Below are positions 44,682 through 54,349 of a DNA stretch of 64,000 bases, one piece after another. Each line of letters opens with the position of its first letter. Within the stretch, counting starts at the first letter, position 1. A program made the position numbers and the translations under genes. The stretch spans positions 1 to 64,000 of the forward strand of contig JALQPE010000164.1 of NCBI GenBank assembly GCA_030407315.1. Direction: 5' to 3'. The notes below the pieces were generated by a model that saw nothing but the letters and a program-made list of their open reading frames with translations, was not told the DNA's origin and ran no database searches. This DNA is from Asparagopsis taxiformis. Taxonomy: Eukaryota > Rhodophyta > Florideophyceae > Bonnemaisoniales > Bonnemaisoniaceae.

Positions 44682-47600
44682 ATGGCGGATACGCATTTCA
44701 GCAGTTTGTTTTCAACGGTTTGCGGCGATCAAGTGAGCGCGTCAGCGGAGTCGCGCGGACTCAAGCGCGGCGTCGATGTCAATTTGTTTGCGGACGTGGA
44801 CGGTGCGGCTGTGCATATTGGGACGGCTTCGGTGAGCACTGCTGGTGGCGATGTTGGCCTTCCGCGCACGCTGCACAACCACCAGCTTCCGGAAACCGAC
44901 GAGGCGGACTATATCGTCGTGCGCAACATTGCGACTAAGGACAAGTTCAAGGACCTCCCGTTCCCGTACATGTTTGATGGCGCCGAGGGACCGCCGGAGA
45001 CGATGGGTGGAGCATACGCCGCGGCGTTTTACCCTTGGGATACTCGGATGATGCGCCCCGCTGCGGAGGATGGCCCTAGCGACATTCGTACCCCTGCTGC
45101 AGCGTCAAACTTCAACGCAGCGACGAACCAGGCCAGCTCGGGACGGATGCCCAGTACCGGTCCAGCAGGCGAAATCACTGGTTCGGGGGGTACGAAGCAT
45201 CCAGCACGCTCCATTCCGGTTTCGGGAGGCACGAAGCGCCCTGCTCGCTCTGCAAGACCCTCCAGTGGAGGCACGAAGCATCCAGCACGCTCCGTCCCGG
45301 TTCGGGAGGCACGAAGCACCCTGCTCGCTCCAACGTCACCGAAGCTACTACGCAGGACGTAACCGAAGTGGACGACGAACCGGAGGTGGCGGAAAGCATT
45401 CGTGAGCAGCAGGGGACGCAAATTACGGTGCCCAAGTTTGTGACGTCGGATTACGTCGGAGAAGGAGCGACTGTGCTGGTGAGGCAGCTAGTGGAACCGG
45501 CCGTGACCCTTCGGGATGTGAAAGAAGACCACGTGGAGGACCTGCGCAACAATATGTTGGCTGTGGGGTATGTGAGCTCTTCGCGTATCACTGTGACGGT
45601 GCTGAGGTCGCAGAACACGCATCTGCCCGCCGACACGCGTCTGTTCCAGAATGGCAAATTCCATGCCAATGCGAACGTGACCGTGATCGACGGACTGCAT
45701 CGTCTCAATGCTATGCATAGCATTGCCGATGACTTCACTCGCCTCACCCGTATGCACAGAACCAAGCTGCCACAGGACGCAAACCGCTTGCGCTGGGTTA
45801 CTCAGCCTCTGGATGTGTACTACCTTCGCCGCAAGGACAACAGTGATCTTCAGCCTCATGAGATCATCCACATGAGTGCAGAGTCGAACCATACGACTGG
45901 GACGCAACTGACGGAGCGCTCCCTGGTTCGAATCTTGTCGTCCATCCAGCAGTTCATCCGTACGATTGCTGTTGCAAATAACGTGGAAAACGCTGGCGAC
46001 TTGCGTGAGTCTGATGTCATCCGAACATTGTTCGAGGCGCAGTTCATGGGGATGATGAATTCAACGAACACGGCCCGGCGGTGGACGCGTTTGGCTATAG
46101 CAACGCTGAAGCATCCTGTTCTCGACGAAGTGTTGCGTGAGCTGAACAATTCCGAGCGCCGCAACGAGATTGGGATAACGCACCTGGACCACAAGATAGT
46201 GCGCGAGTTGCTGGAAGAAAACTTTGTCTTCGTCTTGCGTGGTCTTTCGGAGTACTTGAACCCTGCTCATGGTGGACGTCCGGATGGACGCTTTGACGTG
46301 AACGACTTCTATACATACGTCCGTCGCGTGACTGCAATAGCAAATTCTCTGTACGCTGCGTATGGGCGCCCAAAGAGTATTATGCGCAAGTCATTTCTGA
46401 GCACAGAGATGGCAATTGGGTCGGTTAAGCAGCCGAAGGAGTTGCAATGGCATCTCACCAATGCCATTGCAATGTATAGAGGGGACGACCGGAGCAGTGA
46501 GGTTCGAATGCGACGGAGAACCACGCGTTTACAGGATTTGGAAACGAACTTGAAAGAGTTTTTCAATCCGACATTGAAGAAGAAGACTAAGGCTCGACGC
46601 AAACGCCGCCCTTCTGCTGCCAATGTGAGACTCACTCACAAGAAGCAGCGGAATGTCGAACATGAGCCTGCTTCGCATGGCATCCGCCGCCGTTCACAGC
46701 GACTTCGCTCGACGGGGAGCACACGCCTCGAGGAAGAAGAGCCGGTTGTGGTACAACAATCCGCCGGGGAAGAAGAGCAGGCCGTTGTTGATAAACCCAC
46801 CGATCAACAACAAGCCACTGCTTCCGGTGATGAGGTTGACGAAGACTCCGCCCGTTCCCCCGATTCTGCCGTTGAGATTGTCCCCCAAGATAACCAACGT
46901 GCTGGTGCGACTCCCTCCAACCAAGAATCTGTCCATAACGTTTCGGACGAGGAAGAAAACAACAGTGCAGATGAGGGCCATGTCAAAAGCAAGGGGGTCC
47001 GCGAAGTGACAATTACACTCACTGTTCCGGAAGGAGTCGAAGTCGATGAAGACGGTTACATCGTTCGTGACTCTCCTTCTGAACACGACCTCCTGTTCGA
47101 CGACCGGATGCCATCTCTTCCCGACGATTTCGAAGTCAAAGACCGAGCCGAAGGGCATCATCTGGCGCAGCGTCCCGCGGACGTCATCGCATCGGTGAGG
47201 GTTGGCTGTCTGCCCCCGATTGAGCTCAGGTTGTTATTGGAGAGTGTGGAAATCGATGAGGAGGGCAGAGAGGTGAGGTATTTGAAGCAAGTGGCGATGG
47301 ACCCTGTGTTTGAGGGGCTGCATATTCCGGAACAACATCGGGCTCGTCATCTTGTTTTCGAGATCGACACCATCTATCCGATGTTTTTCGCAGCGTGGAA
47401 GATGGCTGCCAAGGCGATGTGTGAGCCTACATCGACGTTTCTACCCTCGAGGCTGGACTTCGCCCAGGTTGCGCGAATGTCTACAAGCTGGAAGGATTCG
47501 TATGAGGCCGGCACTGGTATGGCGTACTTCCACAATTGCCGAACGGAAATCAACGAGCGAGGGTATACGGTGATGCACAATTTCGCGGATGTAAGCTACC

Positions 47601-48650
47601 TCGATGCGTCGGACAAGTTCCCATTTGACTTGGGTCTCATGGAAGAAATTCCTATCCAGGAATTGTTTCGGTACTTCTTGGGAACATGGGAGGGGGAGGA
47701 GGTGCTCAAGGACCCTGGGAACCGGCAGCTGTGGAGTCCCATTGTCAATACAGGGGACGATGAAACCAGATGAGAAGAACCGGAATGAGGGGAGGGCTCG
47801 CTTCACGTCTACGCGCCACTGCCTGGTTGACTATGCCGAGAACGATGAGACGCATATCGACCGGTTCAAGTTTGTGACGCGGCGAGCCCTGCTGGATGTG
47901 TGGTTGGGAATCCTTGTCCGGCTGATAGGGCTGGAGGAGTGCGGTTTACCGGGAGAAAAACTTGTCATGCCGGCATCTGGGGGACGGTTTTTGATAACGG
48001 GAAAGGGGTGTCCTCGGCAGGTCCCACACAATGATTTCCCTGTTCCTCCTCGCGACCGCAAAGATCAACTTCCGGGTTACTTTGTTATTGCCAACGGAGA
48101 TGACCCATTCCCTATCTGGGTGTGTCCAGGGTCCCACAAGTACGTCTTTTCCAAAGCGCTGGAATTAGATATGTACGCCAAGACGATGAAGCTGAAGAAG
48201 GTAATCGTTCCGCCACGTTCAGTCTTCATCGGTCACGGCCATGTACAACATGCCGGGGCAGGGCATGTCGACAGAGTTGTGTCACACACGACAACGAGGT
48301 ATCACACGTATTTCAGGAATGCGTCGTATCCGATTCCCGACAATGTTTCGTTTGGTTTCATCAGGCGGTTGGGATTCGAAGAAGAAGTAATCGCCAATGC
48401 TCCGCGCCGATCTGCCAGGCAAAGTCAACCGGCACCTGTCAATGTTCGCCACAAGACAGTTGTTCCCATCCCGGTCAAGAAAGATCGTAGGCCGAAGACA
48501 GGGCAGCTCGGAATGATGCGGATGAAGACGGCAGAACGCAAGCCAGAACGCAAGCCTATATCCTACACAATTACTGATGTCCCGTTCATGCCTATTCTGC
48601 CGGGAGATCCTGATTATGATGAGGAAGAAGAACAATTTTCCGACGGCTAG
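44682..48650 (+). pseudogene. ParB-like / 2OG-Fe(II) dioxygenase fusion, inner copy
   Basis: ATG at 44682. The frame breaks near 45301 (one T lost in an extra GGTKHPARS-type repeat) and near 47767 (one extra C in GAAACCAGATG). Between them a single 801-codon frame runs from the ParB-like domain (VIDGLHRLNAM) through the acidic linker into the dioxygenase. This proves that both domains belong to one gene; the outer copy is broken exactly in that linker. The iron ligands HND and HVQHAG and the VCPGSH block lie in the last part (47767-48650). The net length of 3969 nt is a multiple of three. The last 40 codons differ more from the outer copy than the rest. Confidence 0.8.
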
Positions 48651-48923
48651 ACAGCTTAACAACAACTACTTTAGGAAACAATTATCGAGAATATAATCAT
48701 CTCCTTTATCACTTTCAATCTATGAACCTACTATAATGTACTTCCGTTCCATGCTTTCAAACTAGATTGTCCATTCCCTCGTGGGTTGGAGCATGATTTC
48801 CAGGACGATTCCCTCACATCTCTAGACTCGATGGTCTATGCTAGAAATAGCAGAACAATTGGGTTTGTACGTGCTTCATCGCCTACTTGCTTCCGGTAAT
48901 GTGTGCACGTGCACGATACACGA

Positions 48924-49126
48924 TCAACCTGAAATGGACGTCCGGTGGATGTCCAGCTCAGATGCATTGCTGGCCAGCCCAGAAATTGTAATATTTCGGG
49001 CAGAAAAAATATTGCAAAAAACATCGATTTCGGCGGTCGATTGTGCCGTACGGCACACCCCCATCTCAAAAACATGTTCACATGTGCATGTTTTTGAGAA
49101 TAGCCCAAATTTTAATTCAAATTAAG
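48924..49126 (-). repeat. R repeat 13
   Basis: Counterpart of R2, downstream of the dioxygenase stop. In the outer copy module M1 follows at this point; here spacer N follows directly. Confidence 0.85.
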
Positions 49127-49390
49127 GTGTCTAATTTGGCCACAACGGCCCCAGGAACCGACCGCCGGCCCCGATCGGGGCTATCACTGGCTTCTATAAG
49201 CACCAACTGTAAGGCAAAACCACGTCTCACGACGGGTCGATTTCAGGCTCAATACGCCAGGGACAGGTCTTGGTCCTTGTTTCATCATGGTCCCGCCTCA
49301 CTCTCTCACGACCAACCTGAAATGGACGTCCGGTGGATGTCCAGCTCGATTGCACTGCTGGCCAGCCCAGAAATTCTAAAATTTCCGAAA
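49127..49390 (-). repeat. Spacer N and truncated R, inner copy
   Basis: Counterpart of 12490-12769. The R part (49312-49390) has only the octamer half. Confidence 0.65.
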
Positions 49391-50760
49391 AATCAATTTG
49401 GTGGCCCAGCATCTGCTGTGCCGAAAATTCCCGCAGTCACTTCTGATATACTATATCGTAGTAGTAGTAGTCTAGACGTGTTTCGCACTTGTACGCATCA
49501 GGGAAGGCGTCATGGAAGGTTGAGACTACGCTACTTGTGTACCGCGTCGTCTGAAATAGCGAGTAGTGTTTGTTGTATAGTTGTGGAGTATGCGTCTAGT
49601 GGTTTGTAAAGCTTGCAGAACGGGATAGGGATGTGGGTGGCCCTATTTTATGAATACATGAATACCAATATTCAAGGGTGACAAAGCGGAAAGTCATAGG
49701 CTCGTACATGTTTGAGATTGCATAGTAGAGAAAATATTTACATCGAAATTTACATGGAGCTGATGGAGGTATTAAGGATGAGGTATGAGAGGAATAAAAT
49801 TCTTCTGTGGTATGAAGATGTGTTCTGTGGGGGGATGGAATCTTGGGATGGTACAGGGGGAGGTGGAAATGTACGGAGTGCGGGTTTAGAATGGAGTGTG
49901 ATTCGGAGAGGAGTGCCGACAAGCATATTATGGGGATTGGGGAGACGCTGCGGGGTGTTGGGGTAGTGAGGGCGGAGGAGGTGTTTAGGTGGGACCGTAG
50001 GAGGGTGCGGTTGAAGTCGCCGAGAGGAGGGGGTTTTAGGAAAGTGAGGAGAAAGAAGGGGAGGGGGTGGCGTCTGTTCTGGCTGTGGTGAGTGGGGATG
50101 TGATGGAGAAGAAGGGGGTTATTGTACTTGGGGAGGGAGGGGAGTGGGAGGAAGGGTGCGAAGTGGGGGGTTGATATGTGTTTCAGAGCGGGGAGGTTTC
50201 TGGGGAGACGGCGGGGGAGCGGGAGCGTGGGCCGGTGGGGGTGGTGTATACGGTATCGAAGATGCGGATGGCGTGGGGGCATGGAGCAGCTGAGGGAGGG
50301 AGGGGTGTAGCAGGTCGGGTACGGGATGGGGAGTGAGAGGTTTTGGAAGAGTAAGCTGCAGGGGAAGTTTGTGGAGAGGGCGAAGGAGAGGGGTTGAAGG
50401 TAGAGGAGAGAGGGTATTGAAGAACAATACGTTTCAAAGGTGATGGGGAAGACCATGGTCGAGGAGATAGGGGTTTTTTTGCCCTATTCTGAGGTATTAT
50501 GAGGACTGGTTATACGAAATCTGTACGGTAGAGCAGAAAAGTAGGTATCATACCTCATTCCATGATGGAATGGAGGTGTGCACCGTGGAAGCGGGGATAG
50601 GTAGCTGAAAATGCGTGCTAGAGTGGTATTGGGGGTGTTTGAGGTACAGTACGGGGGAGGTGAGCACCAACTGGAAGGGGGTGTGAGCGAGAGGATGAAA
50701 AAATTAAAGACGAAATTGGAGTCGACCGACAAGGAAAAATAGAGTGGTCGCCGTGATGGA
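49391..50760. other. Strand-skewed (G/A-rich on plus) tract near the right end
   Basis: No supported gene. About 49800-50450 is extremely purine-rich on the plus strand, with many G-runs. A 286-codon minus-strand frame (49596-50456) is low-complexity and is not open in the outer copy. A plus-strand segment near 49850 reads WKCTECGFRMECDSERSADKH, a Cys/His cluster, in an 82-codon frame whose outer counterpart is shifted. Candidate small zinc-binding protein, weak. Confidence 0.45.
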
Positions 50761-50761
50761 T

Positions 50762-51055
50762 GCGGACATCCATGTCGAGCACGGCGGCAGAAATTTCTGG
50801 GCTCGAAATTTTTGAATTTCTGAACCGGCGCCCGTCCTAGGTGGACATAGACATGGCGGAAGTCCTTCCCGAGGGGGACATCCGTGGTACTAGAAACAAT
50901 GGATGTCGCCCTACTAATACTAGACGTACTAGACCGCATGGACGTCCGGTTCTAGGCGGACATCCAAAAATACTGGAGAACATGGACGTCCGCCTAGTAA
51001 TACTAGGTGTACTAGAGGTTGTGGACGTCCGCGTCCATTTCCGAGAACACAGACG
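50762..51055. repeat. Inner right terminal repeat and subterminal motifs
   Basis: Reverse complement of 10857-11150: terminal CGTCTGTGTTCTCGG, octamers GGACGTCC/GGATGTCC alternating with CTAGTAC. Ends abruptly at 51055 next to transposase coding sequence of the outer copy. Confidence 0.85.
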
Positions 51056-53001
51056 CGCCATCCCGGCTGGTCCTACAGTGTGTAATGGGCCGAAGGTGGA
51101 GAGCATTGATTGTTTGAAATAGGAAATGGAGTTCTGGAGGCTTTCTAGTTCGGCGGCAGTCCAGTGCTTGATGCGACCGCGTTTCATGACCCATGCGACG
51201 AGGTCAGAGTATTGCGTGCAGATGGAAGTGAGGGGGGCTGTCTCTACTTCGTCACAGCATGTGTCAATGAATGCTGCGATGAAAGGGAACACCATGTCGA
51301 CATGGTGATAGTCTTTGGCTGCGAGCATGCCGCGTATGCCGTCCTCCGTGAAGAGGCCGTTCAAATTGGTGCCCTTCTCACCCTTGGAGAAGTCGACATG
51401 AAGACCGGTGATGTAGTAGTCGCGTTCGATAGCGGACAAAATGCTGTTTGAGCCGGCGAGGATGGATTTTTTCAGCTTCTTGAAGGTGTGAGGTGTCCCG
51501 GAATGGGAGGCAGTGGTGGTGGTGAGGTCTGGGGAGCTGAGGCGGTGGACAATGCACTGTTTGATGAGCTTTGAGATGCCGAGGTGGAGATTGTGCAGAG
51601 GCTCGAAGGAGAAAATGTTGTAGGGGTCTAGGGGACTGTTGGTGGGTAAAAGAGCGGTCGATTCGAGGACAGAGTGTTGTTCGAGGAGGGAGAGAGCTTC
51701 GAGCGGAGCAGTTGTATGCTCCTGAGCGCTCTCTTGGCGTGCAGAGCGTGTATCATCGAGGGAGCGGGGCTGGTGTGGCGCGGTGGATTCAAGTTGAGTG
51801 GCGGGGATGTAGCAGCGGTGGCAGGGATGTGTGGTGGTAGTGCTGTTGCGAGTGCATGACAGCTCTTTGGCCTCTGGAAAGTCGCAGCAATAATTGGCTA
51901 GGATGGGAAAGCATTGGCGGGCAGTTGCAGTGGAGTCTGTGCAGGGGAACCCGGAAGAGAACGCGGTGGATAGGGACGAAAACACTTTTTCGAGTGCTTT
52001 ATGAAGAATATCAATTTTGCGAGCGCGACTAGCAGAACTAGAGGTTGTCGGCATTTCATCACCGAACAAGGCGTTGGACGAAGGGTTAACAATGTACGGA
52101 AGATACCCGACGATGGTGAGGCCGGTACGGATGCAGTGGCGACGGAGGGGGGCGGAGAAGTTGAGCAGTGTGACGTGTATGGGGTATGCGACGATTGCGG
52201 AGCTCTTGAGGCTTGTGCTGCTCTTGTCGGAGTACACTTGGAGGAGGCCGGCAAAGGAGGAAGGTGTGGGATCAGTTTCCTCTGCCCATACGACCTGTGG
52301 ATCTTCCGAGAGCTGCACGCGCTGTCTAGTAACCTGGTGCAGCGTTTTCGCGAATTCTGTGTGTAGGGGATGAGAAAATATTGCGGTGCCGTCTGGGGCG
52401 GTCTGTGGGGAGGGGTGGAAGAGAGTATTTTGGTCGTTAGCCAGTGCTAACTGCCTGCGGAGCATGTCGACTGGGTCGCGGAGGTACAGCTGTGCCGAGT
52501 ACTTACCAGTTTTGTCTGGAATGATGTGGCTCTTGTAACCTTCGGTGCGGAAATGTGTTTCGACCATGGAAGCGGTAACGTGGCGACATTCTTCTACGGT
52601 GCGAACGGCGCTGCTGAACTTTTCTAGGGAGAATGCGGGGTCTTGTAGGATGGTGATGACTTCGCTCACGCGGCCAGCGCCGGCCTTGTACTCGAGGGTT
52701 GTGAGACTGGCGGCGAGGGATTGCACGAGGAGGTCTGCGCGGGAGGGGTTGAGGTTGGTGGCAGTGAAGCGTCACAGGGTGAGTCGCTGGAGGAAGCACG
52801 ACCAGATTCTGGGTCTGGGGAGCTGGGTTGCGGGGAATCATGGTCGCCGTTTCGAGCAGGCTCATGGGTGACGGCAGGGACACGAGCGTTGTTGAAATGT
52901 TGGGGAGAGGGGTTGAAACGGTAGCGACACGTTCGCTCATGCAGCGCGAGCGCATAAGCATCTACGCAGTAGTAGAAGCATCCTTCATACTTGCATTCCA
53001 T
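51056..53001 (-). pseudogene. Outer transposase, N-terminal part
   Basis: Starts at ATG 53001 with the same zinc finger (CKYEGC...HERTC) and continues to MLSTFGPLHTVG, where the inner element begins. A run of four C near 52746 replaces five C in the intact gene and shifts the frame early, so the outer transposase was dead independently of the insertion. The catalytic SDKSSTS and CCDFPEAKE motifs remain visible in the downstream frame (52726-51072). Confidence 0.9.
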
Positions 53002-53590
53002 GTCGAGTTTTGACGCAAAAGGGAGGATTGCGAGCTGAACAGGGGAGACTGTGCCGTCCAGATGCGACCAATTTTATTTTGTGGTGCTTCGAGACTTGGA
53101 ATGTAACGTGTTCGTTCGTAGTTTTGTGGGTAGTAGTTTTGTGCTCACTCCAGCTGACATCCCAACGGTGGAATTTAACCGAGAGTTCAATCATTTCCAA
53201 CTGTTACATCACATTGCGTGCTGGCAACGTGTGCATGGAAGGACGAACGACTGCCCTGGGACATGAATTTTCAATTAATTCATTTGTAATAATAAACTTT
53301 TTTATTTCCAAACTTCGTGGAATCTGAATGTGCTTTACAGCGGATATGCCACGGATCATGTAAGGAAAGCAAATGGATTCTCATATATATGATTATATGT
53401 TTATATTCGTTGTTCTCGATCCGGATCTCATTGTTCGGGATTCAGAGACCATGGTTTGGGCCATACTCAATCTCACTGCCGGCGATGATTTCGAGTATGC
53501 ACAGCAAGACTTAAGCGGACGCTGAAAGCTGTCCGGTCGACGCCGCAGGCACCACTCCGCCCTCATCACCGACTGAGATTCTTTGACCGC
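53002..53590 (-). promoter_or_regulatory. Outer transposase 5' region, truncated
   Basis: Matches 31797-32386 in reverse, up to TTTGACCG at 53589. The rest of the outer element's left end is displaced by the chromovirus. Confidence 0.7.
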
Positions 53591-54349
53591 TGTAGTATAC
53601 GTGGCAATTCCGAAATTGCAAATATTTACGTTTTTCCGCGGAATTCGAATTTCGCCGGATACGACCGGCGACAGCAATGAACGAACATTGCTGGCGCATG
53701 CGCGCGCGCAACCTGCACACGTGTGCAACGAACGTATTGGCAACGGCCAACGGACCAACGGGTCCCTACGTGTGACCCACAAGGTCCCTTCCCATTCGGG
53801 GACGTTACGAGCAGTGTTTACACTGTAAAGCGATGCCATCGTGGCTATATAGGTATTGGCATCGTGCCGGGAGGGAAAGGGGACAAGACAACGATCGAGC
53901 AACGGCTCTAGTCTACGACTGACTTCTACGTTTTACGTTTACGTTCTGCCTAACGAGGCTTCGTCTCCGTCGAGCTGCGTACTCCCTACCCATCGCCGCA
54001 CGTAAGGCTGATTGCGTGTAGTGCCTCCGGGCTTGGTTGAGAGCGCCTCCGGTGACGTACCACCTCGTTTGCTAACGTAATCCTCGCGTGGATTGTTGCG
54101 TCGTGACGCTCGTGTCTACTCGCTAACCACTCTACCTTCTACCGTTCTAACAATACAGTCAAACACCAGCGGGTGGACTGCTCGTTTCGTTTCGTAAGGA
54201 CAGCGTGTCCGTAGCTCGTACCAGCTATCTAGAACTAACGTGGTTCCACACTGGTCTCTCGACCTAGAAGTTGCTACGAGCATAACGACAACCAACGAGG
54301 TTGAGCTCTTTTACGTTAACGAAAAGCTACGTGCTACAGACGACGGTCT
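53591..54349 (+). promoter_or_regulatory. Chromovirus 5' LTR and leader
   Basis: Begins TG as an LTR should. A TATATAGG box lies at 53846-53853, about 500 bp before the gag ATG. The LTR 3' border and primer-binding site cannot be placed without the second LTR. No frame of interest inside. Confidence 0.6.

Larger units (their letters stand above)
29783..51055 (+). mobile_element. Inner giant DNA transposon, complete
   Basis: About 21.3 kb, bounded by inverted ends (CGTCTGTGTT.TCGGAA.TGGACGCGGACGTCC) and inserted in the transposase gene of the outer copy. Gene order: transposase (plus), coiled-coil protein (minus), methylase-SET (minus), ParB-dioxygenase (plus). The left 2.5 kb is non-coding repeats. 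Left and right subterminal regions differ in sequence apart from the terminal repeat and shared octamers. A target duplication is not clear. The left flank ends in CCTGTG. The right flank has 16 unexplained bases (51056-51071) before the gene resumes at CCTACA. Confidence 0.85.
10857..53590 (-). mobile_element. Outer giant DNA transposon, interrupted
   Basis: One copy of the giant element, in opposite orientation to the inner copy. It occupies 10857-29782 and 51056-53590. The left terminus at 10857 equals the reverse complement of the inner element's right terminus at 51055. It carries the dioxygenase fusion (minus), methylase-SET (plus), coiled-coil gene (plus) and transposase (minus). The transposase is split by the inner element. 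Its own far end, which should carry the 43-bp array, is missing: similarity stops at 53590 where the chromovirus LTR starts. All four genes are disrupted in this copy. Confidence 0.85.

Noticed and set aside
49596..50456. A 286-codon minus-strand frame
   Set aside because: Extremely Pro/Leu/Ser-rich because the opposite strand is G/A-rich; not open in the outer copy (11430-12250).
28666..52726. Three independent transposase genes
   Set aside because: 28666-29782 and 51056-53001 are two halves of one gene separated by the inner element; only 32387-35425 is a second, intact gene.
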